Shown here one piece after another: positions 7,607 to 16,995 of a DNA stretch of 26,715 nucleotides. Below the pieces are notes generated by a model. The model had not been told where the DNA came from. It saw only the letters and a list, made by a program, of their open reading frames with translations, and made no database searches. The DNA lies in contig PBVO01000045.1 of NCBI GenBank assembly GCA_002729015.1, forward strand, positions 25,976-52,690. The letters are read 5' to 3'. Position 1 is the stretch's first letter. Every line of letters starts with the position of its first letter. Source of the DNA: Candidatus Poribacteria bacterium (GTDB lineage Bacteria > Poribacteria > WGA-4E > UBA9662). A program made the translations under genes and the position numbers.

Positions 7607-8569
7607 TTGAAGCCTAAAATTTTCATTTCTCGGCCGATTCCAGACACTGTTGTTAATCGGCTAGCCGAAGTATGTGAAGTTGATATGTGGCCGACTAGCC
7701 AAACTTTGCCGCCTATAGGAGAAAAAATTTTCAACCTCGACGGATTGATGACTTATGGGCATGAATCTGTAACTGCTGACATGATGGATCGTGCCCCGAA
7801 TTTAAAAGTCATTACTGCTGTCGGTGTTGGTTATGACCACATTGATGCAATAGAAGCTAAAAAACGAAAGATTTCGGTTGGAAATACACCTGATGTTCTA
7901 AGCGACACGACGGCAGACATGACTTTTGCACTCTTACTCAGTGCAGCTCGTAATGTCATTCGTGGTAATACCTTTGTACAAAATGAGGAGTGGAGTTATT
8001 ACGATCCAAATATACTATGGGGGCAAGAAGTCCACCATTCCACTATTGGTATCGTTGGCATGGGACGTATTGGTTACTCCGTAGCTAAACGCGCATTGGG
8101 TTTTGACATGCGGGTACTATACAACAAGCGAACCCGACGACTAGATTGGGAAGCTGATCTCGGAATTGAACATGTAGAACTCGACGAATTGTTAAAAATG
8201 TCAGACTTTGTTACTTTACATCCACCGATGAGTAGTGAAACTTACCACTTGATTGGTGAGAGAGAGTTAGGATTAATGAAGTCAAACGCAATCCTCGTGA
8301 ACATTGCCCGTGGTCCGATAGTAGACAGCCAAGCTCTTTATCGGGCTCTCAAAGATGGACAAATTGCGGGTGCTGCACTCGATGTCACTGAGCCTGAGCC
8401 AATCAATGCTGATCATCTTCTTTTAACACTTGATAATTTGATTATTTGCCCTCACTTAGGTAGTGCGACTCACCAAACAAGAATGAAAATGGCAAATATG
8501 GCTGCTGATAATATTTTGGCTGGACTAAAGGGTGAACCTCTTCCTTATGAAGTTATTGAAACCCGCTAA
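7607..8569 (+). CDS. D-2-hydroxyacid dehydrogenase (glyoxylate/hydroxypyruvate reductase type)
   Basis: A 320-residue NAD(P)-dependent reductase of the D-isomer-specific 2-hydroxyacid dehydrogenase family, most like D-glycerate dehydrogenases that reduce glyoxylate or hydroxypyruvate. The cofactor motif is GIVGMGRIG (about 148-156). The catalytic triad is Arg235 in NIARGPIVD, Glu264 in DVTEPEPI and His283 in CPHLGSAT. The start is decided by the ribosome site: AGGAG at 7594-7598 lies only 2 bases before an upstream TTG (7601) but 8 bases before the TTG at 7607, which gives the typical N-terminus MKPKIFISRPIP. NAD versus NADP preference is not clear. It has its own possible promoter and stands 135 bases after the amidase. 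Confidence 0.92.
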   Translation: MKPKIFISRPIPDTVVNRLAEVCEVDMWPTSQTLPPIGEKIFNLDGLMTYGHESVTADMMDRAPNLKVITAVGVGYDHIDAIEAKKRKISVGNTPDVLSDTTADMTFALLLSAARNVIRGNTFVQNEEWSYYDPNILWGQEVHHSTIGIVGMGRIGYSVAKRALGFDMRVLYNKRTRRLDWEADLGIEHVELDELLKMSDFVTLHPPMSSETYHLIGERELGLMKSNAILVNIARGPIVDSQALYRALKDGQIAGAALDVTEPEPINADHLLLTLDNLIICPHLGSATHQTRMKMANMAADNILAGLKGEPLPYEVIETR

Positions 8570-8699
8570 ATTATTCGATCTGTTTATTGTCAACTTATGT
8601 GCTCAGCTCTTATGTTTACATTGGAATCGATTAATCAAAAATCACCTTTAAATTTCCTGCACCTAGCAAAGTAAATATTTTGCTTACTGTAAAGTGTAA

Positions 8700-8728
8700 T
8701 TGAAACGAGAGATTATGCGCTCTAAACT
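8700..8728 (+). promoter_or_regulatory. Promoter of the envelope operon (8762-14849)
   Basis: TTGAAA (8700-8705) and TAAACT (8723-8728) are spaced exactly 17 bases apart, matching sigma-70 consensus at five and four of six positions. Transcription would start near 8735, shortly before the ribosome site GGGAGAGGA (8746-8754). It is the only good promoter seen upstream of the five co-directional genes. Confidence 0.5.
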
Positions 8729-8761
8729 TTTATTAAAAGCAAATTGGGAGAGGAAATTCCG

Positions 8762-9799
8762 ATGTGGATTAAAAAAAAATCAAGAAGATGGTGTACCCGA
8801 ATGATGATCTTTCGTGTACTAATAGGTACTTGGCTAATTTTTCTGATGAGTTGTAATAGTCTACAGGAATTACAAAAAGCAAATTTGAAGCGTCAACAGG
8901 ATGCCCATGCTCGCATGAAGGATCAGTATGTCACTCTCGAGAAACCAAGTGATACAAACGTAAACGTTTCCGGAGATGGGCTAAAAATCGATAGTACCCA
9001 TTACAGTTTATCGTTTAGTGAGGATCTGCAACAACATACTGAATATGATACTGTTTCAGAGCGTCAGCAGTCTGGGCATGGCTATTTGATCTTCATGGAA
9101 AGTTTGTATCAGTTCATATATCAAATTTTTGGTTTTGAGCCAGAACACAAAATTCATGTTGTTCTCCATGAAATCTATAGGGGAACTAAGTTAATGGCAA
9201 CAACGACCGTCCATTCTCAAAATCGCCTTCAATCAAATGGAGAAGTTGTGAAAATCATTCGTGGAATTGAAATGAATTTCCCTATGAATATGTTCGCGCA
9301 ACTGCCAGTAAGAGCTCATGAACTAACTCACGCTTTCACACAAATTTATCTCTTGCCTGCCTGGTTTGCTGAGGGGATTGCTGTTTGGGTGGAGGTTGAA
9401 TATGCTAAAGGAAGAGATCATCGGAAAGTAGAAATCAACAAAATGAAGTTAACACTAGACGGTCTGAATGCGGCTCAAGAATGGGGTGGGGACTTAGATG
9501 CTGGAGCAGACGCACTTACTGAATGGAGGTATAATTACTGTTATACAGTTGTTGCGGAATTAAAGGATCGTTTTGGGGACGATTTTTATCCAAAATTCTT
9601 TAGTCTGATGGAAGCTGACAAGCTGTACCAACGTTTACCCGGACAGATGACAACTAGTTTTTTGGTTTATTACCTGAGCCAAGCAGCTGGTGAAGATTTA
9701 GTACCTTATTTTGAAAGCCTTAAATTCAAAATTAGAAGGTTGTCCAAAGATGAAATTCTTGATGCTGTCAGATCAGCTAATAAAACCCTAAGGAGGTAA
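8762..9799 (+). CDS. Lipoprotein zinc metallopeptidase (HExxH, gluzincin-like)
   Basis: A 345-residue protein with a basic N-terminus, a hydrophobic segment (about 14-28) and lipobox LMSC, giving lipidation at Cys31; it is therefore an envelope lipoprotein facing the periplasm or outside. The catalytic motif is HELTH (about 186-190), followed 14 residues after the second His by PAWFAEGIAVWVE, whose Glu (about 204) fits a gluzincin third zinc ligand as in peptidase-MA-like families. The region from 40 to 110 is polar and low in structure. The start ATG has GAGGA 7 bases upstream, preferred over an in-frame TTG at 8744. The AGGAGG of the next gene overlaps its stop codon. Its substrate is unknown; envelope protein turnover is a reasonable inference. 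Confidence 0.82.
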   Translation: MWIKKKSRRWCTRMMIFRVLIGTWLIFLMSCNSLQELQKANLKRQQDAHARMKDQYVTLEKPSDTNVNVSGDGLKIDSTHYSLSFSEDLQQHTEYDTVSERQQSGHGYLIFMESLYQFIYQIFGFEPEHKIHVVLHEIYRGTKLMATTTVHSQNRLQSNGEVVKIIRGIEMNFPMNMFAQLPVRAHELTHAFTQIYLLPAWFAEGIAVWVEVEYAKGRDHRKVEINKMKLTLDGLNAAQEWGGDLDAGADALTEWRYNYCYTVVAELKDRFGDDFYPKFFSLMEADKLYQRLPGQMTTSFLVYYLSQAAGEDLVPYFESLKFKIRRLSKDEILDAVRSANKTLRR

Positions 9800-9807
9800 A
9801 AATTTTG

Positions 9808-10449
9808 ATGTCCAATTTGAGAACCAAAAGAAGAAATTTACCTGTCATCCACCGGATGACAGGTAAATTTCTTTCAGTTAGTCTTGCCCTTTTTTTTCCT
9901 GTCCTTCTTTGGTTTTCTCTAACTGGCTGCCAAGTACTGAAAATTCTTTCTACGAGTCAGCAATGGAGTGATAATTATGTTTTAACGAGTGGAACGACAT
10001 CTAACGACCCAGCTATGATTGATGGAAATTTAGAAACAATCGGCGAAACGAAGTACATTGAGTCGACTTCTAAGCAGACAGTACGTGGTTTCATGGTTCC
10101 TTCAGAAGGAATAGTTATGTTACCAAAACCAAAGTCAATTAAAAAAATAATTATCCATTCTCAGAATCTTCAATCATTTGATCTATTTATTCTAGAAAGC
10201 AACGGTAATTGGAAGCATACACAAGAAGTAAAAAATATAACAAAACGTCCCTACAATTTAATTCTGAATGTACCAATCTATAGTGCTGGTTTAAAAATTC
10301 GAGTCAATAAAACTTCGGACGATGATGCTCTACGAAGGCAAAATGTACGAAAAATCCAAGGCGTTTCGATGTTTAGTGGACATACCAAGGCTCTAGCAAA
10401 AATCAATGAAATTGAGGTCTATGGATTTGTTGAATCGGTTGTACAGTAA
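9808..10449 (+). CDS. Lipoprotein with discoidin-like (F5/8 type C-like) domain
   Basis: A protein of about 213 residues with a long basic N-terminus, a hydrophobic segment (about 21-37) and lipobox LTGC (Cys about 41). The mature part resembles a galactose-binding/F5/8 type C fold: NYVLTSGTTSNDPAMIDGN near its start, IKKIIIHSQ in the middle, and the typical last strand KINEIEVYGF. No enzyme motif is seen, so a binding role is likely. AGGAGG (9791-9796) is 8 bases before TTG 9805 and 11 before ATG 9808. An ATG at 9856 would also give a compact lipoprotein signal (Cys at 25) but has no ribosome site. A perfect 20-bp inverted repeat fills the first codons. The next gene overlaps its 3' end. Confidence 0.72.
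   Translation: MSNLRTKRRNLPVIHRMTGKFLSVSLALFFPVLLWFSLTGCQVLKILSTSQQWSDNYVLTSGTTSNDPAMIDGNLETIGETKYIESTSKQTVRGFMVPSEGIVMLPKPKSIKKIIIHSQNLQSFDLFILESNGNWKHTQEVKNITKRPYNLILNVPIYSAGLKIRVNKTSDDDALRRQNVRKIQGVSMFSGHTKALAKINEIEVYGFVESVVQ
9831..9873 (+). repeat. Perfect 20-bp inverted repeat in the 5' coding region
   Basis: Arms 9831-9850 and 9854-9873 are exact reverse complements separated by ACC. The element begins 23 bases after the proposed ATG and is translated as part of the signal-peptide basic region. As RNA it would be a very stable hairpin close to the ribosome site. Arms this long are far beyond chance in a window of this size. It may be a regulatory hairpin or an inserted palindromic element. 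I saw no second copy here. Confidence 0.9.
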
Positions 10450-12742
10450 TTTCATTAATTCAAAAACCTTGATCGTTCATTTGATCCATGTTTTATTGGC
10501 TCATCATGTTGTTCTTTGGGCGGAGCAAGATAGACTATTAGACACCCATTTGAGTGTTGAACAACAACTACAAAAAGCTCGTGACTATTTTTACGAAAAA
10601 GATTACCAATTAGCTCTGGAGATGTATTCGGTAGTTTTTGATGGACACCAAGGGTTGAATGATCGAGATTTGGATGAGGTCCAATTCAACATTGGCCGTT
10701 GTTATACCGAATTAGGAAAAGATAATCAGGCATTGCAAAACTTCAGCAAAATCATTGGCCGCGATCCAACAAGTTCATACGCAACTCAATCTGTTTATCA
10801 AATTGGAAATTTATTCGTTTCACGATACCAATATGACTTGGCTGCTGGCGCTTGCCAAAAAATTGCAGAGCGTTATCCACAGACACGTAGCGGAGCTATC
10901 GCGAGTTATTTGGCAGGCCAGTATTGGCATTATGCTAATCAAGATAAAAAAGCGGTTCACGCATACCAAAAATTCTTAGTCGATTATCCAGAGTCGCCTT
11001 ATCGTAGTAGTGGTTTACAGAGTTTGGTTCAGATTTGGATTCAGATGGAAGAATTTGAATCCGCGGAAAAATTACTGACAAATCTATTAGCTAGTCCAAA
11101 ACTGTCTGTTCCAAACCAAACTGAATTATCTGAGTTGATCGCTGATCTTTATAAATCTCAAGGTCGATCAGATTTAGCACTAAAATTCTATGAATCTGCA
11201 TTAGATAAATCTCCAACCGATACAAATTTATTAAAAAAAATGGGTGAAATGTATGCCGAAATAGGAGATCAACAACAAGCCTTACGTATATGGTCTCGGA
11301 TTGTATCTTCAAACCCCAATCAGTATTACCGTTATCAACAAATGGCTGACATTTATGTTTCTAACCAGCTCTATGATCAAGCGATTTTAGCTTACCAATC
11401 TGCTCTGAAATTGAACCCAACGAGTTCTTATCTCTATGCTGAATTGGCCGGTGTACACAAAATCAAGGGACAAATAGATCAAATGATTGATGTCCTTTTG
11501 CAAGCTCTATTGATGGTGGATTACAGTTTCAATAATCGCGATATCATACTACAAGAATTAAATAACATTTATGAAGGAAATCGTCAATACCAGCTACTAC
11601 GTGAGGTCGTTGCAAAATTAGAGTTAAATGCCGTAAGATCGGCGAAACAATTACTTACTATTGCTGAAATTCACTTTTACGCTAAAAATTTCGATCAATC
11701 TCTGATTTATTTTCAGATGTTCGGTCAGCAGTATCCTGCTGATAAGGGAGAGCTTTTGAAAAAATACGCACAAATTTTAGATAGGAACGAAAGTGTTTCC
11801 GCCGATCAATTTTATCAGGCGTTGATTGATTTTTATCCTGATAGCTTAATAAAACGCCAAAGTCAACTCAGATTAGCTAATCGGTATCAGGAATCTAATG
11901 AATGGGAGCTTTCCTTGACAGTATTGCAGCGTATCGAGAACAAAGACACCCCAGTTCAGCTAAAAATCGCAGAACTATTACTTCATGACGCCTACCGATT
12001 TTTAGAAGCCGAGAGACTATACAAAGAATTGAGTCGGAAGCCTTTGCTTAGCCGTTATCAGACTCAGGTTAATCTTGGATTAGCCGAAACCTTTCTATTA
12101 TCTGATCGACCGGTTGCAGCTCGAAGCATTTTGCAACCAATTGCAGACAACAAAAATTCGATATATCAAGCAAGAGCAATTAAGTTAGTTGCAGATAGCT
12201 ACCTATTTGAATACAATTTTGAACAGGCTCAAGAAAATTATCAGCGTGTGGCTCAACTCTTAACCGACTATACGAACCTAGCTTTAGCTTGGTTGATCCG
12301 GATCAACACCAGTTCATCTTCAGACCAAAAGTCTTTAATCGTATATATTGAAGGTGAATATTTAAAACGGCAGGGTCAGATAGAAAAAGCCGTAAAACAT
12401 CTTCAATTAGCAATTCAAAAACATCCACAATCTCTAATTTTTGATGACTTATTGTGGATGTTAGGTGATCTGTATCTCTATCAGAGGAAGTATAAAAGCG
12501 CCATTCAAACCTACCGCCAGATTATAGAATCAGAAAGTGGATTGTCAATCGAAGCTCAGGCGCGAGTCGCTGACATATACCAGTTCGATCTTAACAATAA
12601 CCATAACGCTTTTGAGCTATATACTCAATTAGCAGACGAATATAGTGATAGTGTAGTTGCCGCCTACGCACAGCAGCAAGCAGACATGCTTCGACTGCAG
12701 CTTATACCCAAAAAACTTGAAAAATCCGGCGGGTTTAAGTAA
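10421..12742 (+). CDS. Large exported TPR-repeat protein
   Basis: About 773 residues with an N-terminal hydrophobic segment ending near a cleavable-looking site (about residue 35), so probably periplasmic. Nearly all the rest is tetratricopeptide repeats, for example DYFYEKDYQLALEMYSVVFD, DNQALQNFSKIIGRDPTSSY, AVHAYQKFLVDYPESPYRSS and YDQAILAYQSALKLNPTSSY. The N-terminal repeats look like those of YbgF/BamD-type envelope proteins and the middle ones like canonical TPRs. No enzyme motif is visible, so it is probably a scaffold. The start is uncertain: ATG 10406 has no ribosome site; ATG 10421 has GAGG only 3 bases upstream; TTG 10427 would give better spacing. All overlap the preceding lipoprotein gene, which suggests coupling. 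Confidence 0.85.
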   Translation: MDLLNRLYSNFINSKTLIVHLIHVLLAHHVVLWAEQDRLLDTHLSVEQQLQKARDYFYEKDYQLALEMYSVVFDGHQGLNDRDLDEVQFNIGRCYTELGKDNQALQNFSKIIGRDPTSSYATQSVYQIGNLFVSRYQYDLAAGACQKIAERYPQTRSGAIASYLAGQYWHYANQDKKAVHAYQKFLVDYPESPYRSSGLQSLVQIWIQMEEFESAEKLLTNLLASPKLSVPNQTELSELIADLYKSQGRSDLALKFYESALDKSPTDTNLLKKMGEMYAEIGDQQQALRIWSRIVSSNPNQYYRYQQMADIYVSNQLYDQAILAYQSALKLNPTSSYLYAELAGVHKIKGQIDQMIDVLLQALLMVDYSFNNRDIILQELNNIYEGNRQYQLLREVVAKLELNAVRSAKQLLTIAEIHFYAKNFDQSLIYFQMFGQQYPADKGELLKKYAQILDRNESVSADQFYQALIDFYPDSLIKRQSQLRLANRYQESNEWELSLTVLQRIENKDTPVQLKIAELLLHDAYRFLEAERLYKELSRKPLLSRYQTQVNLGLAETFLLSDRPVAARSILQPIADNKNSIYQARAIKLVADSYLFEYNFEQAQENYQRVAQLLTDYTNLALAWLIRINTSSSSDQKSLIVYIEGEYLKRQGQIEKAVKHLQLAIQKHPQSLIFDDLLWMLGDLYLYQRKYKSAIQTYRQIIESESGLSIEAQARVADIYQFDLNNNHNAFELYTQLADEYSDSVVAAYAQQQADMLRLQLIPKKLEKSGGFK

Positions 12743-12767
12743 CAAAAATTAAAAAGGAATAACTCGG

Positions 12768-13895
12768 ATGGAACAGCCAATAGTTGGTCATATCCACAAG
12801 CTACAAACACTAATTCCCATTATAGATCGTTGTCAAACAGACTATCATAATCTGAAAGTTGGCCATGATCACTTTTCAGCATCTTTATCGGGAAATGGAG
12901 AACAAATCACAAGTCAGTATAATGGTGTAAGACATTTATTTATCGTGTCCGGGCAAGGGGAAATTTTCCTGGATATTAGCTACCGTACGCAGGAAGGTGA
13001 TGGCCAACCTTTACCTCCATTTTATGAACCAGATATTTGCGACAGCGAAAATCAACCCATCCTACAAACATTATCCGAAAATTTGGATACTATACACGAC
13101 AAAATCCGACCCGCTGTTGATTCTCTATTAACTCGATTGAGTGGAAATGTTTTGGTTGGAGATATTTCTTATCCAGTTCGTCAAATGATGGAGATTGGGC
13201 TTCCGTTGCGCGAGTGGTCAACTCGACCCAAAGTTCGTAGAGCTTTTGAAATTTTGCAAGTTAACTATTCTCAACTCGGATGGTCAACCAAAAAAGTCGC
13301 TGGATTTGAGCCATTTGGCGTTGGAGACCAATTAACCATTACCGATGATGAACCAATCATTGTTAGAGGTGAGTTTGATTATTTTTGGATCGAAAATACG
13401 CAGCTATTTATGACTCATACTACTGCCACTCGGAGACTATCGTATTTGAGAAATAATAGTACGTCTTCAGAGAGTAATCATTTTCGCCGTCTACCTCTAA
13501 CATGGTATCCTCACACAGAAAACGAAGATGAGCCAGATGGTGTAAACAGTATAAATAATCACGTAGTTTATTTAACGCCCAAGAGTAACTTCGCCCATTA
13601 CCATCCTTCAAGTCCAGTTGGAGGCGGTTCAGCCGAAACCCAGATTTATTTGATTATGGACGCTACTCAAACTTTAGCTACCGATGGTTGGGTAAAGCCC
13701 CAAAACAGATCTGGAAACTTAAGAATTTACCCTAAATTAGATGATCCTAGCTATTACCAAGATATGTCACTTGATCCCGGTAGTGTAGTCTACATTCCTC
13801 CAGATCTAGGACACTATGGTCTTGATCTGCTTGCCAATATCATTTCTTTTCCAGGTTTTAAACCAAATAATATGATTCCTATTCATTCTTCCTAA
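12768..13895 (+). CDS. Cupin-like protein of unknown function
   Basis: A 375-residue protein with no signal peptide. I do not recognise a named family. The C-terminal part looks like a cupin barrel: HVVYLTPKSNFAHYHP (about 265-280) supplies a possible HxH metal pair at 277 and 279, Glu290 follows in SAETQIYLIMD, and GSVVYIPPDLGHYG (about 338-351) resembles cupin motif 2 with His349. An earlier segment, GVRHLFIVSGQGEIFLDI (about 53-70), could be a degenerate first cupin, so a bicupin is possible. The ATG has AAGGA about 7 bases upstream. It lies 25 bases after the TPR gene and 24 before the lipid kinase gene, hence in the same operon. A role in sugar or small-molecule binding or conversion is only inference. 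Confidence 0.6.
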   Translation: MEQPIVGHIHKLQTLIPIIDRCQTDYHNLKVGHDHFSASLSGNGEQITSQYNGVRHLFIVSGQGEIFLDISYRTQEGDGQPLPPFYEPDICDSENQPILQTLSENLDTIHDKIRPAVDSLLTRLSGNVLVGDISYPVRQMMEIGLPLREWSTRPKVRRAFEILQVNYSQLGWSTKKVAGFEPFGVGDQLTITDDEPIIVRGEFDYFWIENTQLFMTHTTATRRLSYLRNNSTSSESNHFRRLPLTWYPHTENEDEPDGVNSINNHVVYLTPKSNFAHYHPSSPVGGGSAETQIYLIMDATQTLATDGWVKPQNRSGNLRIYPKLDDPSYYQDMSLDPGSVVYIPPDLGHYGLDLLANIISFPGFKPNNMIPIHSS

Positions 13896-13919
13896 GTTAC
13901 TCTTTACGTTCTGATTCCT

Positions 13920-14849
13920 ATGTTAGTCGATATACCTGATTTCGCTATTATTGCCAATCCTGTCTCGGGTCGCCGAAGATCAGTCAAAATAGCAACGATG
14001 GCCTATCAGAAATTGCTAAGATACCAGCCAAAAGGTAAGTTATATTTTACTCAATCAAAAGGTGATGCTTATCGACTAGCCGAAATTGCTCTAGAGGAAG
14101 GTTATAGTTTCATCGTAGCTTGTGGTGGTGATGGTACAATACACGAGGTACTTAATGCTATTTGTCAGTCCGAAAAAGATTCGACCCTAGGTATTCTACC
14201 TAGTGGAAAAGGTAATGACTTAGCAAGAGAACTTAACATACCCAGTCAACCAACACGTGCCGTCAACATTCTGTTGTCGGGGCAAGCCAAATATATTGAT
14301 GTAGGCGAGGTTTGTAGCTTAACGACTGAAAATAGTCAATCATCCAAAAAGTATTTTAGCACCATTTTTACTTGCGGTTTCGATGCAGAAGTTGGGCGAC
14401 GAGTTACAGAAGACAAGGTTTCTTCCCATTTCTGGGGAAGTCTTGCATATGTGGTGACTGCAGTTACTACACTACCTATTTTTCAACCACCGACAGCTAT
14501 TATTAAGGGTGATTTTGGCATTTACCAGGGACCAATCTTAATTTGCTCTACAGGTATTACAACTAGTTATGGTGGAGGAATGCGCATCTTACCCAATGCT
14601 GTGCTAGACGATGGACAACTTGACGTTTGTATTATTAAACCAGTGTCAAATTGGACCGTTTTATTTATGTTGGCAAAACTTTTTTGGGGCGGACACCAGA
14701 ACCATCGGGCTGTCAAGATTTTTCGAACTACTAACTTATCAATTTCGACTGATCCACCGATGAAAATATACGCTGACGGTGAATATATGGGTGACACACC
14801 GAAACATATTCAGATATTATCTAAGCGATTGAAAGTCATCGTTCCATAG
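13920..14849 (+). CDS. Diacylglycerol kinase-family lipid kinase (YegS/DgkB-like)
   Basis: A 309-residue soluble lipid kinase. The catalytic domain shows IIANPVSGRRR (about 10-20), the ATP-binding motif GGDGT (69-73) followed by IHEVLNA, and LPSGKGNDLAREL (about 93-105), the family's GxGND loop with Lys in place of the usual Thr or Ser. The C-terminal beta-sandwich has DDGQLDVCII and YADGEYMG, both typical. Members phosphorylate diacylglycerol, undecaprenol-like or sphingoid lipids at the inner face of the membrane; which one applies here cannot be read. The ATG has no clear ribosome site and probably relies on translation from the upstream gene. It closes the operon and converges with trpG only 3 bases away. 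Confidence 0.9.
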   Translation: MLVDIPDFAIIANPVSGRRRSVKIATMAYQKLLRYQPKGKLYFTQSKGDAYRLAEIALEEGYSFIVACGGDGTIHEVLNAICQSEKDSTLGILPSGKGNDLARELNIPSQPTRAVNILLSGQAKYIDVGEVCSLTTENSQSSKKYFSTIFTCGFDAEVGRRVTEDKVSSHFWGSLAYVVTAVTTLPIFQPPTAIIKGDFGIYQGPILICSTGITTSYGGGMRILPNAVLDDGQLDVCIIKPVSNWTVLFMLAKLFWGGHQNHRAVKIFRTTNLSISTDPPMKIYADGEYMGDTPKHIQILSKRLKVIVP

Positions 14850-14852
14850 TTA

Positions 14853-15422
14853 TTAATCTGGGAAATTCAGGAAATTACTCAGTAATTTTTTCCCTTCTTT
14901 TGTTAAAATTGATTCTGGATGAAATTGCACTCCGAAAACAGGTAGATCCGTATGTTGAATACCCATGATTTCGTTGTCTTCAGTCCAAGCTGTAATAGTC
15001 AAACAATCAGGCTTCGACAAAGGATTAAGTATTAATGAATGGTATCGAGTAGCCTCAAATGGATTCGGCAAATTATTGAAAATTCCTTGGTTTTTATGCT
15101 GAATCATCGATGTTTTTCCATGCATTAGCTTATCTGCACGAACGATTTGTCCACCGAACACCTGACCTATACACTGATGCCCCAGACAAACTCCTAAAAG
15201 TGGTAATTGATCACAAAAATATTCGATGACTTGACAAGAAATACCAGCTTCATTTGGACTACAAGGACCAGGAGAAATGACGAGTTTTTCCGGCTGAAGT
15301 GCTTCGATTTCAGGAATCGTAATCTTATCATTTCGGAAAATCTGCAAATCAGCACCCAGTTCACCAAAATACTGTACCAAGTTGTAGGTAAAGGAATCGT
15401 AATTATCAATCATTAATATCAT
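14853..15422 (-). CDS. trpG: Anthranilate synthase glutaminase subunit (component II)
   Basis: A 189-residue class I glutamine amidotransferase that supplies ammonia to TrpE for anthranilate formation. It starts [20 protein letters not shown], as TrpG/PabA proteins do. The triad is Cys79 in [11 protein letters not shown] with His168 and Glu170 in GVQFHPES. The oxyanion region [12 protein letters not shown] (about 49-60) is intact. The start ATG at 15422 has AGGA 7 bases upstream. TrpG may be shared with aminodeoxychorismate synthase (PabA role), since the two families cannot be separated by motif; adjacency to trpE favours tryptophan synthesis. trpD, C, B and A are not in the window. It converges with the lipid-kinase gene. 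Confidence 0.95.
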   Translation of the reverse strand: MILMIDNYDSFTYNLVQYFGELGADLQIFRNDKITIPEIEALQPEKLVISPGPCSPNEAGISCQVIEYFCDQLPLLGVCLGHQCIGQVFGGQIVRADKLMHGKTSMIQHKNQGIFNNLPNPFEATRYHSLILNPLSKPDCLTITAWTEDNEIMGIQHTDLPVFGVQFHPESILTKEGKKLLSNFLNFPD

Positions 15423-15484
15423 TAGTCTTTCCTGTCGATCTTTCCGTCGAACTCGTATGGGAAAGTGAACGTTTGTTTTCCCGT

Positions 15485-16969
15485 CTACTGATGTGCAATC
15501 TCGATGGCTCTTATAACAGCTTTAGCCTTATTGACAGTTTCTTCAAATTCCGCATCTGATATTGAATCAGCGACTATACCACCTCCAGCTTGTACGTGTG
15601 CTATTCCATCCTTTACTACGATTGTGCGTATGGTTATAGCGGTATCCGCATTACCACTAAAACTAAAATAGCCAACTGCTCCACCATAAGTACCACGGCG
15701 AGTGGGTTCAACTTCATCAATAATTTCCATGGCTCGGATCTTGGGTGCACCAGACAAGGTTCCAGCTGGGAAACAAGCCCTGATCACATCGAATGCCGTC
15801 TTGCCAGAACGCAATTTTCCAGTTACACGTGACACGATGTGCATTACATGCGAATAGCGTTCTATTATCATCATTTCATTGACTTGGACACTCTTATATT
15901 CACAGACTCGACCTAGGTCATTCCGTCCTAAATCTACTAACATCACATGCTCAGCACGTTCTTTAGGATCAGAAATTAACTGATCGGCTAGAGCATCATC
16001 TTCAATTGGTGTTTTCCCTCGTGGTTTAGTTCCAGCAATTGGACATGTCTCTACTAACCCATCCTCAACTCTTACCATCATCTCTGGAGAAGCCCCCGCA
16101 ATTTGTAATCCATTTCCCAGCTGTAAGTAGTACATATAGGGAGATGGGTTCACTGCTCGTAAGGCTCGATATACTGAAAATGTATCAGCGTTTATAGGCC
16201 GACTAAACCGCTGTGAAGGAACTACCTGAATAATATCACCAGCCGCAATGTACTCTTTGGCTTTTTCGATTACACACTCGTAGTCTGATCTGACAAAATT
16301 GGATACTATACTATTATGACTGTTTAATACTTGTTGTTCTTCTAATTGTAGGGGCTGGTTCAGTTTGTGAATAATAGAATCAATTTGGGCTACAGCTTGT
16401 TCATATGCTGAGCATACATCATCTTCAATATGCGCATTGGCAACTACCATGATTTGGTGCTTCGCATGATCAAAAATCAGCAAAGTTTCCGTGATCATAA
16501 AACTGCAATCAGGAAGGTTTAGATCATCTAATGTACCATCAGGTAAGTCTTCAAAAAAACGAACTATATCATAACTAAGAAATCCAACTGCACCACCATG
16601 AAACCGAGGTAATCCTTCAACCAAAACTGGTTTATAGCCTTCCATCAAGCGTTCGAGGTCTCCAAAAGGATCTTGACTATCGAAATTATCAACGCTATTG
16701 TCTTGAAAATTCCTTATCGTAACCGAGTTATCTTTGCTTTCAAATAATAGAGATGGATTACTCCCGAGAAAGGAATAACGAGCTACATTTTCTCCACCTT
16801 CTACACTTTCTAGTAAAAAAGCGTAACCATCAGAGCGAATTTTATAAAAAGCCGAAACGGGAGTTTCTAAATCCGCTAAAATGGTTTTATAGACAGGTAT
16901 CAAATTTCCATTCCGGCTAAGTTGTCGAAATTGATCTAAATCTGGAAAATGTCGGCTGGAATCGATCAT
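15485..16969 (-). CDS. trpE: Anthranilate synthase component I
   Basis: A 494-residue chorismate-using enzyme that, with TrpG, makes anthranilate in the first step of tryptophan synthesis. The N-terminal regulatory part has the LLES motif (about 52-55) that in TrpE forms the tryptophan feedback pocket, so end-product inhibition is likely. The catalytic part has [56 protein letters not shown] and [12 protein letters not shown], all expected for chorismate-utilising enzymes. The Lys in GTKPRG replaces the commoner Arg. The length is normal for bacterial TrpE. The ribosome site before the ATG at 16969 is weak. It lies 26 bases after hisI and 62 before trpG. Confidence 0.96.
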   Translation of the reverse strand: MIDSSRHFPDLDQFRQLSRNGNLIPVYKTILADLETPVSAFYKIRSDGYAFLLESVEGGENVARYSFLGSNPSLLFESKDNSVTIRNFQDNSVDNFDSQDPFGDLERLMEGYKPVLVEGLPRFHGGAVGFLSYDIVRFFEDLPDGTLDDLNLPDCSFMITETLLIFDHAKHQIMVVANAHIEDDVCSAYEQAVAQIDSIIHKLNQPLQLEEQQVLNSHNSIVSNFVRSDYECVIEKAKEYIAAGDIIQVVPSQRFSRPINADTFSVYRALRAVNPSPYMYYLQLGNGLQIAGASPEMMVRVEDGLVETCPIAGTKPRGKTPIEDDALADQLISDPKERAEHVMLVDLGRNDLGRVCEYKSVQVNEMMIIERYSHVMHIVSRVTGKLRSGKTAFDVIRACFPAGTLSGAPKIRAMEIIDEVEPTRRGTYGGAVGYFSFSGNADTAITIRTIVVKDGIAHVQAGGGIVADSISDAEFEETVNKAKAVIRAIEIAHQ

Positions 16970-16995
16970 AAGGCTTCTTTATCCATTGACAAAAT

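Noticed and set aside
10755..10979. Alternative frame inside the TPR gene
   Set aside because: The TPR frame has repeated domain structure through this stretch; the alternative has none.
12292..12307. 16-base perfect palindrome in the TPR gene
   Set aside because: Arms of 8 are near chance expectation for this length, and it lies in the middle of a coding sequence with no partner site.
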